64,000 nt of DNA from Chrysomallon squamiferum. Its lineage: Eukaryota; Mollusca; Gastropoda; Neomphalida; Peltospiridae. The notes beneath the pieces were generated by a model. That model saw only the letters and a list, made by a program, of their open reading frames with translations, made no database searches and was not told where the DNA came from. The position numbers were made by a program, and so were the translations under genes. The stretch is taken from contig CM022679.1 in NCBI GenBank assembly GCA_012295275.1, forward strand, positions 19,534,342 through 19,598,341, written 5' to 3'. Below are positions 56,010 through 64,000 of the stretch, piece by piece. The number at the start of each line of letters is the position of its first letter. The first letter of the stretch is position 1.

Positions 56010-56950
56010 ATCCCGCTTGAAACCTTTAATTTGTTTTCATCTGTATATTGTTCTCACATTATTATATTACCGTATTAAATAGATGCAATGTGTGTTCTTA
56101 AGTTTAATGTTTTGGTAAATTTGAGGGTTAATATTTAGATTCACGATTTCCCAGACTTTTGTATTAACTCTATCGCTCTATGAAATCGAGTGTCACCTGT
56201 AAATTATTAAAAATATTGTATAGAATTAATTACCTGCATACTGTCTGTATAATGTGTCTACGAAATTTGAACGTTGTGAGAATATCTAAGGTAAATGACG
56301 GAATGGGAAAATAACGTTTTCTATATTTTCGAAAGAAATTAAAAATAATAATAATAAAATACAAAAAAACACCAAAAAAACCCAAAAAACCCAAAAAAAC
56401 AACGAATAAATAAATATATAAAAATAAAAATAAACTAAAATAAAAACTATAAATTTCCGGTATGGATTTACTTTTAATTTGGGAAATAGAACTATTTATA
56501 TCGCTTACGCGAAACGTGGTTATTTTGTCTGAATAAAGCTGAACACACGTCATTTTCAACTTGAAACCTTACCTCTACGTACTATTAACTTATTCTGTGT
56601 TCAACTATAAGATCGCTGCAGCCCCCTCTTAATACAATTTCCATCAAGGTAAGAATACATTTCACAATTCACTCATAACTATACCCAACGTAGTCTACAT
56701 TTTTCTACTGTTCCTTTTTCTTAACATATACCGTATGAAATTTGTTTAATTTGTTTTTGTCTGTATATTGTTCTCACATTATTATATTACCGTATTAAAT
56801 AGATGAAATGTGTGTTCTTAAGTTTAATGTTTTGGTAAATTTGAGGGTTAATATTTAGATTCGCGATTTCCCAGACTTTAGTATTAACTCTATCGCTCTA
56901 TGAAATCGAGTGTCACCTGTAAATTATTAAAAATATTGTATAGAATTAAA
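56010..56950 (+). repeat. Third block of the ~690-bp tandem unit
   Basis: CACATTATTATATTACCGTA at about 56057 and 56773 (716 bp apart), with CGCTCTATGAAATCGAGTGT and a promoter-like segment at about 56450-56560. Interrupted after 56950 by another dispersed repeat and the hAT relic; resumes at 57823. Confidence 0.9.
56561..56648 (+). pseudogene. Signal-peptide-like first exon, copy 4 (in-frame stop)
   Basis: KPYLYVLLTYSVFNYKIAAA, PS, stop (TAA), YNFHQ, donor CAAG|GTAAGA. The stop and TTG start make this copy dead as coding exon, though its donor is intact. Confidence 0.6.
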
Positions 56951-57049
56951 AGGATAGCAAATGATAAAACAGTACGGGATTACAGTAAAGTTCATTTTCC
57001 AAAAGACCAACAATGGATTATACTTTTTCAGTCCAACAAAAAAAAAAGC

Positions 57050-57816
57050 AATCACTGGCAATCTTGATATGTTCCTTTTATTGTGTTCTACCTGTATTAG
57101 AGAAATGATCTCTATTGTGTTTACTCATCTGACAGCCCTGGCCGAAAGCATCAACAATTACTTTCCGTCATTAAAGTCAGAAAAGAATGATTGGATTAGA
57201 GATCCTTTCATAAATTATTCTTCCAACATTGAACATGAGTTATAGGAAGAATAAGAATTGGCCACCCTTTCTAACGACCAAGGGTTAAAATTAAAATATT
57301 TGAATCTGCCCATTGATTCATTTTGGATTTCAATTCAAGAGGAGTATCCCATATTATATAAAAGAGCTTTAGTAGCAATTTTATTACAATTTTCAACTTC
57401 TTACATATGTGAATTAGGCTTCTCAACATTAAACAACATCAAAAACATGAAGCACTGGAGATTACGTACAATGGAAGAAGACACGAGGGTGTGTCTGTCT
57501 CATATTTGACGAAACATTGACGAAATTATGAATAAAAGTCAGGCACAAATTTGTCACTAAAGAAGCCAGCTATTTGATTCATGAAATTAGAACTACTGCA
57601 ATGAAGTGAGTTCATAGCTGTGTTTTTCTTTATTTAGTTTGAGTCATTCTATGTGTCTATGACTAATTTGTGTCTACGGTTGTCTGCTGTCTATGACTTG
57701 CCATGTTTTTATTTTGCAAAATTCAAATATTTTTCATATATATTTAGCCAGGTGTGCCGCTATTTTTTCCTGTGTTCCAAGGTGTGCCGTTGGCAAAAAA
57801 AGGTTGAGAATCACTG
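57050..57816 (+). pseudogene. hAT/ZBED-type transposase C-terminal relic with right terminal repeat
   Basis: Frame 1: HLTALAESINNYFPSLKSEK, NDWIRDPF to about 57242. Then stops, then LPIDSFWISIQEEYPILYKR, SYICELGFSTLNNIKNMK, RVCLSHI, stop, RNIDEIM. This is the hAT dimerisation region of the ZBED/SCAND3 (Charlie) group as I know it. The right end, read in reverse, is CCAGTGATTCTCAACC, matching Charlie-type terminal repeats. Stops and a missing 5' half show it is dead. It lies in, and has truncated, a copy of the first-exon unit. Confidence 0.8.
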
Positions 57817-57818
57817 GA

Positions 57819-57862
57819 CTACACGATCGCGGCAGTCCTGTCTCAATCCAATTTCCATCAAG
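57819..57862 (+). pseudogene. Signal-peptide-like first exon, copy 5 (5' end lost at the hAT junction)
   Basis: Only TIAAVLSQSNFHQ and the donor CAAG|GTAAGA remain; the hydrophobic half is replaced by the hAT terminus at 57816. It is the closest first-exon copy to the right-hand receptor exons. Confidence 0.65.
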
Positions 57863-58690
57863 GTAAGAATACATTTTACAATTCACCCATAACTATACCC
57901 AACGTACTCTACATTTTTCTTCTGTTCCTTTTTCTTAAATGTTTTTAATTTCTTTTCGTCTGTATATTTTTCTTAGATTATTATATTACCGTATTAAATA
58001 GATGTTATGTGTTCTAAAGTTTAATGTTTTGGTAAATTTGAGGGGTTATTTAGATTCCCGATTTCCCAAACTTTTGTATTAACTCTATTGCTTTACGAAA
58101 TCGAGTGCCATCTGTAAATTATTAAAAATATTGTATAGAATTAATTACCTGCAGACTGTCTGTATAATGTGTTTACGGAATATGAACGTTGTGAGAGTAT
58201 CTAAGGTAAATAATGGCATGACAAAATAACGTTTTTTATATTTTCGAAAGAAATTTAAAAAATAGAAAAAATAAATAAAATAATAATTAAAATAAAAATA
58301 CAGATATGAATTAATAAATAAATAAATAAATAATAATAATACATAAATTAATAAATTCAATAAACAGTAATAAAATATGTAAATAAAAAATATGTTTTAT
58401 AAATATAAATTGTACGGAATATATTAAATAAATAAATTGGTCGCTTATTTTGATCTTTAATAGTGTACTACTGTTTCTTCATAATCTTTTATTTCGCATA
58501 ATGACATACGGGGTCACCTCACTGTGCCCGCACCCGTTATTATATATCACGTGATTCGTGATATCTCCTACGCGACAGGTAAATCTGAACAAAACGTCAT
58601 TTCCGACTTGAAACCTTGCCAGTTTATCCTGTAGAGGATGTATTTGAATATTCCTCGGAATACTCTTCAATTTAACTGATTCTTAAAAAT
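57823..58690 (+). repeat. Last ~690-bp unit and following promoter-like segment
   Basis: TTAGATTATTATATTACCGT at about 57975, CGAAATCGAGTGCCATCTGT, then AAATA tails and CACGTGATTCGTGATATCTC, CTACGCGACAGGTAAATCTG at 58545-58590. 58370-58690 is nearly identical to 47225-47520. Confidence 0.9.
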
Positions 58691-59200
58691 AAATAAATAG
58701 AAAAAATAAAAAATAAATAAATAAAAACAATGTTTTACAAATATAAATTGTACTGAATATATTAAATAAATTAATTAATCGCTTATTTTGATCTTTAATA
58801 GTGTACTACTGTTTCTCATAAAAATGACATACACTTTAGTAAAGTTAATTTCCCAAAAGATCAACAAAGAACTAACATTTTACAGTCCAACAAAATGGGA
58901 GACGGAATCAGCATATTCTGTTGCAGATTTTTGTCCTGTCAAGAGGAGCATTTTCTATAGGCATATGTCAAAGTCTTAACTATAAAACTTTAGCTTCAAC
59001 AAAGGACTGTTCTCTCTTAATCATATCTTTGAATTCAAAAATATTGGGAAGACTGCTGCCTATCATTTTCAATTTTCAATGCCATCCGTAACGTGATTCG
59101 TAGGACTGGCAGCATTTGTTTCGAAACGGTTCCAGAAGTTTCTGTCATTCCCCAGTTCGGTGACATACATTAAAACAAGTTGATCCTATGGATTCGGTAC

Positions 59201-59204
<4 letters not shown>

Positions 59205-59269
<65 letters not shown>

Positions 59270-59322
59270 TAAGTAAGTAAGTAAGTATGTATGTATGTAT
59301 GTATGTATGTATGTATGTATTT
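59205..59322. repeat. (TG)n/(AAGT)n/(TGTA)n microsatellite
   Basis: About 30 TG units, then AAGT and TGTA units, upstream of the right Cys-rich exon. Confidence 0.95.
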
Positions 59323-59389
59323 TCGCATAACCAAATACACTCTTTAACTGGAATTTAGAGAAATAATAACTGTACAGTTTTATTTTCAG

Positions 59390-59563
59390 ACGTAATCAAT
59401 ATGACACATGGAAAAATGTTTAGATGTGGCCACGATGTATGTGATGAGAGAGAACAGTATTGTGTACCTGAAGACCAGATGTGCTATTACTGCATAGGCA
59501 TCAGTGATTTGTGCCCTACAACACGTTTGGTTTTCCCTAAACAGTGTAATCCATTATGTATGG
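59390..59563 (+). CDS. Receptor exon: cysteine-rich domain, right copy
   Basis: 174 nt, phase 1-1, acceptor TTATTTTCAG, donor ATGG|GTAGGT. About nine residue changes from the left copy would be expected from the visible differences (T/K, V/F, QG/ER, R/M, T/I, F/L among them); all eight Cys conserved. Confidence 0.78.
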
Positions 59564-62374
59564 GTAGGTAAATGTGTTATGTATGAGTGTGTGTGTGTGT
59601 GTGTGTCTGTCTGTCTGAATATTTATGAATGAATATGTGTATGTGTTTTATTAGCTTTAAAGGTTCTTAATAAGAAGACCTATTTTTGCTATTTCTATAT
59701 TTTAAAATGTTTCTATATCAATACTGAAGCATTTTTATTGTGTCTTTTTATTTGAATAAATAAACAGATCTTCACAAAATTACAGTTACAACTTTTCTGT
59801 TTATTGTTTTTGTTTCAGATTTCCTTCATAATCAGACAGGTAAGAATTATTAATTGTTACAGCTATAAAATAATAAATGTTTGAGTTTGTATATTTATCG
59901 TATGTGTGAGTGTGTTTATATGTACGTAAATATATGTATGTTTATGTGGATGTATGCATGTACGTATATATGTGTGTGTCTATGTATTTATGTATGTTTA
60001 TGTGGATTTGCATGTACATATATAAATATATACGTATGTTTGTATGCATGTGTGTGTGTGTGTGTTTAAGAATTATAAAACGCACTGGCAAAGAAATGTT
60101 TTTATTAAAAAAAAAAATCATTCGAGTTTAAAGTTTCCTTGTAATGTATATTACAGTTTGCTTTTGGTCCTTTCTGAATGAGTATGTGTTTGTGTGTGTT
60201 TTATTAGTTAGTTACAAAGGTTTCTAATAAGAAGAAATGTTTTGCTATTTGTATGTTTTAAAATGTTTCTATAAAGCAGGTCTTTCTAGGCTAGATGATA
60301 CTATATTTTATAACAGTACTGTAACATTTTTATTATGTCTTGATACATAATGGATTACTTGTTATTTGATAAATAAATAATAAATAAACAGATAAACAAA
60401 CAAACAAACAAACAAACAAATAAACACACAGATCTTCACAAAGTTAGTTACAACTTTTGTTTTTGATCTAATTTTGTAGAGTAACAACTTTTCTGTGTGC
60501 TTATTTCACAGATTATATTTGTTTTCTGTTTTGGTTTCAGATTTCCTTGATAATCAGACAACAAAAGGTAAGGCTTTATTACAGCCACAAAATAATGAAT
60601 GTTTGTTTGTGTATATCTGTTCTTATGTGTGTGTGTGTGTGTGTATGTGTGTGTGTATATATATATATTTATTTATACATGAATCTATGTTTGTTCGTGT
60701 ATGTATGTATGTATGTATGTATGTGTGTTTGCATATATATATTTGTGTGTAGGTATGTATGCTCAGTATATATATATGTGTGTGTGTATGTATTCATATA
60801 TTATGGCAGTATATGGATATGTATGTTTGTATGTATATGTGTTCATATGTATGTTTGTGTATGAATGTATGTGTGTATAAATGTATATATGTTTGTATGT
60901 ATGTGTGTATGTATATGTATTATGGCAGTAGTCTGGTTTGCTGTATAAAAATGGCTGAATTCATAGTTGTTTTCACGGGTGCTTGTTACAAAGCTTTGGT
61001 TTTATTTCAGATGTCCCCCAGAGTCAGGAAGACCTTTATTATACACTTTTCATAGCAAGTCTAACAATAGCAGCAGGATTATCAGTTGCAGGTTTAGTAT
61101 TTTTTCTACAGGGGAGCATTCGAAGTAGAAACAAAAACAAAAATGGTGTTGAGCAAAATGAAGAACAAGTAGAACTAACGAAAAAAGACAAAATAGCAGG
61201 TGAGTTGACAGATGTATATTTCCAGTTAACCAAATTGAAAAAACACACACACACGTAAACACAAATCCACTCACACAACACTGCATATGTTTCAGTTCAG
61301 ATTAGTTTACAGTTCTGTCAAAGAACATAAATTTGTTGTTACGTGCCAGTCAATAGTCTAAATGCACTGTGTATTCTTTCAGTATTTTATTTGTTTCTTC
61401 TAACCAGTTTTTCCTAATAATAAAGAATGTACATAATATGATGCTGTTGCTCCAGGAGTAACATATGAACACTGACATTTCCTGCCTTTGCAAATGCATG
61501 TATTACTGTTATAAAAACATTTGAGTCTATTTATGTGAATTCCCATTACTCACTGTTTGTATATAAATGTCTTTAATGAATGCTGCTGCTTTTTTCACTG
61601 TGACAGCATCCTTTAGGATAGCTTGATCCTATTAATATTTTAATTTTTTTCACTGTCTCACTCATGCACACATTCATTAACTTACTCACTCACATATGTA
61701 TATAAACACACATACAGATGCATACATAAATGCACGAAATAATAATTATTGAATCATATTAGTCTTATCCATACAAACAACCTTGATGGTATGAGTCCAC
61801 ATCCTTTTCTAACAACTTACAACAAATCAGTCCTCATCAAACGAAATGTCATCAGCATTGATGCAAATAAAGGGGGAATATTACAGTACTGATCCTTGTC
61901 ATTTATATACATATATAAACAAATAAAAACAAACAAAAACAAACAAAAACAAAACAAGAATGTAGTTTTGCCATTTGATCATACTGTCAAAGTAGAGCCC
62001 TACATTAAGGTCAAATGAAGATCACTACTGTTAATTTGAACAAACAAAATTAATTTGTGTAAAATATTTTCTTTAATATCTTGCTGTGTCACTGCTGTAA
62101 AATATTAATTTTTGTTCAGTTTATAACAATTTCTGACTTATGCTATTACATGTATTTTAGATTAATTATGAGAATAACATTAATGCCTTGTAAAATGTGT
62201 AGATGAAATGTGATATGTATGAGTTGTACAATGAAACTAATTTCTGAGTAGTATATTTTTATATTTTTAACAATGTTTATTTCATTTTCTTTTTATTATT
62301 GTATTTATTGCTATTGTTGTTGTTGTGTTGTTGTTATTGTAGTTGTTGTTGTTGTTATTATTATTATTATTATA

Positions 62375-62412
<38 letters not shown>

Positions 62413-62541
62413 CAAGATGAGCCTTCTGGACAGAATTGGAGAAATAGTGAAAGAAACCACGCTGATGAGACCATTACTATTGAAGATAATGATACAGTGA
62501 TTGCCATACACAGTATTCCAAATGGATTTATCCCTAAATAG
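59390..62541 (+). CDS. Single-pass transmembrane receptor-like protein with cysteine-rich ectodomain (5' exon uncertain)
   Basis: Five exons in one frame: 59390-59563, 59819-59839, 60541-60567, 61011-61199 and 62417-62541; every internal junction is phase 1. Ectodomain: VINMTHGKMFRCGHDVCDE, QYCVPEDQMCYYC, CPTTRLVFPKQCNPLCM (8 Cys), then two glycosylation-sequon mini-exons. Membrane segment LFIASLTIAAGLSVAGLVFF followed by the basic stop-transfer SIRSRNKNK. The short acidic tail is rich in Glu/Asp and ends IHSIPNGFIPK, stop at 62541. Type I topology inferred. Cys pattern vaguely TNF-receptor-like; family not established. The entry phase fits the signal-peptide-like exons upstream, but the nearest of these is damaged. 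Confidence 0.72.
59819..59839 (+). CDS. Receptor mini-exon 1 (DFLHNQT)
   Basis: 21 nt, phase 1-1, between TTTGTTTCAG and GTAAGA. Encodes DFLHNQT with a sequon. Confidence 0.7.
59900..60065. repeat. TGTA/TATG-rich tract
   Basis: Interrupted TATG/TGTA words ending in (TG)n; the open frames across it are artefacts. Confidence 0.85.
60541..60567 (+). CDS. Receptor mini-exon 2 (DFLDNQTTK)
   Basis: 27 nt, phase 1-1, between TTGGTTTCAG and GTAAGG. DFLDNQTTK is clearly a duplicate of mini-exon 1, so the membrane-proximal stalk grew by exon duplication. Absent from the left segmental copy. Confidence 0.7.
60615..60925. repeat. TG/TATG-rich tract in a receptor intron
   Basis: (TG)n, (TA)n and (TATG)n tracts between mini-exon 2 and the transmembrane exon; Val/Cys/Tyr-rich open frames here are artefacts. 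Confidence 0.9.
61011..61199 (+). CDS. Receptor transmembrane exon
   Basis: 189 nt, phase 1-1, acceptor TTTATTTCAG, donor GCAG|GTGAGT. DVPQSQEDLYYT, a hydrophobic helix of about 24 residues, then RSRNKNKNGVEQNEEQVELT. Confidence 0.85.
61260..62270. other. Receptor intron, no exon seen
   Basis: Partly collinear with 48850-49540. Contains (AAACA)n at about 61915-61955 and no further phase-compatible exon. Confidence 0.6.
62345..62412. repeat. (ATT)n microsatellite abutting a splice acceptor
   Basis: GTT then ATT units run to within a few bases of the last receptor exon's acceptor. Confidence 0.95.
62417..62541 (+). CDS. Receptor last exon (cytoplasmic tail)
   Basis: Phase 1 entry after ATTATCAAG; DEPSGQNWRNSERNHADETI, TIEDNDTVIAIHSIPNGFIP, K, TAG. 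The usual pyrimidine tract before the acceptor is an (ATT)n microsatellite, which is unusual but preserves many T residues. Confidence 0.75.
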
Positions 62542-62639
62542 TGATTCCAATCGAAGATAAAGAAGGGCTAAAGGCTAATGAAATTTGTAAAATGAAAAAA
62601 AACAGAAATTTTTATTCAATTTTATTTCAGCTTGTTTAG

Positions 62640-63310
62640 ATATTTTTTATTTATTTATTTATTTATTTATTTTATTTATTTATTTATTTTATTTTTATTT
62701 ATTTAATAATTTTATTTTTATTTATTTCAAATGTTTATATATTTATTTTATTTATATTATTTATTAATTTATTTAATTTAGTTTAATTTTTTCATTTAGT
62801 TTATTTATTCTGTTTCATATTTATTTCATTTCATTTTATTTTTTATTAATTTAATTTATTTTATTTATTTATTTATTATTTTATTTATTTATTTTATTTT
62901 TATTTATTTAATAATTTTATTTTATTTTATTTCAATTGTTTATATATTTATTTTATTTTATTTTATTTATTCTATTAATTATTAATTTAATTTAATTTAA
63001 TTTTTTAATTGATTTTATTTATTCTGTTTTATATACATTTCATTTCATTTTATTAAGTTAATTTATTATCTATCTATTTATACTATTTAATTTTATTTAA
63101 TTTTATTTATTTAATAATTTAATTGTTAATTTAATTTAATTTTATATTATTTCAATTTGTTTAAATATTTATTTTATTTTATTTAATTAATTAATTTAAT
63201 TTTAATTTTTTTAATTTATTTTATTTTATTCTATTTTATATTTATTTTACTTTATTTTATTTTAATTTATTTATAAATTTAATTTTTACTTTAATTTAAC
63301 TTAATTTTAT
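62640..63310. repeat. TTTA/TTTTA-rich tract of about 670 bp
   Basis: Nearly pure T and A in TTTA, TTTTA and TTAAT words with higher-order near-repeats (TTTATTTAATAATTTTATTT and the following TTCAAATGTTTATATATTT text recur). Lies just beyond the receptor stop codon and is absent from the left copy. Confidence 0.95.
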
Positions 63311-63394
63311 GTTGATATACGTTTGCTTCGGTATTATGTTTTTATTTCAGATTGCTTACTTATTCTAATAGATTATTGTACAGGATAGATTATT

Positions 63395-63421
63395 GTAAAA
63401 AAAAAAAAAAAAAAAAAAAAA
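63395..63421. repeat. Poly-A tract
   Basis: About 25 A, flanked by a short direct repeat of AGATGAATAATATTTGCAAA at 63432 and 63552. Confidence 0.9.
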
Positions 63422-63650
63422 GTATATCCTAGATGAATAATATTTGCAAAAGTCAAACCATTTTATATATTTTATTTTATTTTATTTATTTCATTATGGC
63501 AAAAAAAAAAAAAAAACCACAAAACAACACAAAAAAACCCAACACATGCCAGATGAATAATATTTGCAAAAGTCAAAATATAAAGAAACTTAATCAGGTA
63601 GATGATATCACCATTTGATATAGAATAGTTATATAAATAGAAATACCCAC

Positions 63651-63767
63651 CTCCTTTAAATGGAACAAGGCCACATTTAGAAATGTCCCTGATAGACTTC
63701 TGTTCCATACATCCTTTCTTGATTGTTTTTCCTACTTCAGTACAGTGTCCATAACCATCACTGCAAG
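63651..63767 (-). CDS. Cysteine-rich minus-strand exon (intact copy)
   Basis: A 117-nt phase 1-1 exon: acceptor GTTCTATCAG, donor GGAG|GTGGGT. Reads CSDGYGHCTEVGKTIKKGC, MEQKSIRDISKCGLVPFKG. Four Cys; the layout suggests a module accompanying the VWC-like exon at 54669-54794, both phase 1-1 on the same strand. If so the plus-strand receptor gene lies within this gene's intron. The rest of the gene is outside or unrecognised. Confidence 0.6.
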
Positions 63768-64000
63768 CTGATAGAACAACAGTAGAATTAACTTAGTATT
63801 AACATATTTGATTATTGTAGACATATCAGTTTTGTTTGTGGTATGTGTATTATTATTATATATTAATATTTTGTTTTGAAGTGTTTGGCTTATCAGTATA
63901 TAATGTGTGCTTCAGTACTAATTATGTCGAGGGTTCACTGTAAGAGTGTACATGAATTCATTCCAAAAACATGTGGAGAAATCGTATTTTCTATGTATAT

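Larger units (their letters stand above)
58370..64000. repeat. Right copy of the segmental duplication
   Basis: Collinear with 47225-51000 but longer; carries the complete receptor tail. See the left copy for matched intervals. Continues to the window edge. Confidence 0.88.

Noticed and set aside
59881-60864. Cys/Val/Tyr-rich frames of 62-105 codons
   Set aside because: Translations of TG/TATG tracts within receptor introns.

Overview
The window is AT-rich, intron-rich animal DNA full of simple repeats, minisatellites and decayed transposons. Gene style (many short exons, GT-AG introns of 0.2-1.9 kb), a long LDLa-cadherin, VWC-like cysteine-rich exons and hAT/pogo remnants suggest a lophotrochozoan, most likely a mollusc. 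That assignment is inference; no rRNA, mitochondrial or other diagnostic sequence is present.

Region 1 (1-28.8 kb, minus strand) is the 5' part of one very large cadherin gene that runs off the left edge. I chained 43 coding exons by splice sites and reading phase, about 6.6 kb of CDS (about 2,200 codons): signal peptide, LDL-receptor class A domain, then about 19 cadherin (EC) repeats. EC1-EC3 resemble the protocadherin-15/Cad99C N-terminus (VSELMPVGITIF, TDGDDQGPVF with a Cys pair). From EC9 on, each repeat is built from two phase-0 exons and the canonical DxNDN linker is replaced by an 'RN' linker. A probable non-coding first exon and promoter lie near 28.6-28.9 kb.

Region 2 (30-34.3 kb) holds a rearranged decayed copy of two cadherin exons, a frameshifted ORF1-like fragment of a non-LTR retrotransposon, a possible integrase scrap and a MITE-like element. 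Region 3 (34.4-38.3 kb, minus strand) holds a small gene assembled from six mostly tiny exons, encoding a 114-residue HMGA-like AT-hook protein. Region 4 (39.6-41.5 kb) has a 666-bp pogo/Tigger-like element with TA duplications inside a larger inverted-repeat pair.

Region 5 (42.3-64 kb) is a segmentally duplicated cluster. A unit of about 690 bp, carrying a promoter-like segment and a signal-peptide-like first exon with a phase-1 donor, occurs repeatedly in blocks at 42.4-43.6, 45.4-47.2 and 56.0-58.4 kb. Downstream on the plus strand are two copies of a cysteine-rich exon (48.3 and 59.4 kb); only the right copy continues through mini-exons, a transmembrane exon and a cytoplasmic tail (stop at 62541). 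On the opposite strand are VWC-like or other cysteine-rich exons (54.7 and 63.7 kb; degenerate at 50.3 kb) and a repeated helical exon. All plus-strand exons are phase 1-1 and hence splice-compatible with each other. A hAT/ZBED-type transposase relic (57.05-57.82 kb) interrupts the right-hand first-exon copy.

A recurrent theme is minisatellites that contain, or start at, 5' splice-site sequence: 19.3-20.4, 23.2-23.75 and 53.5-54.67 kb.
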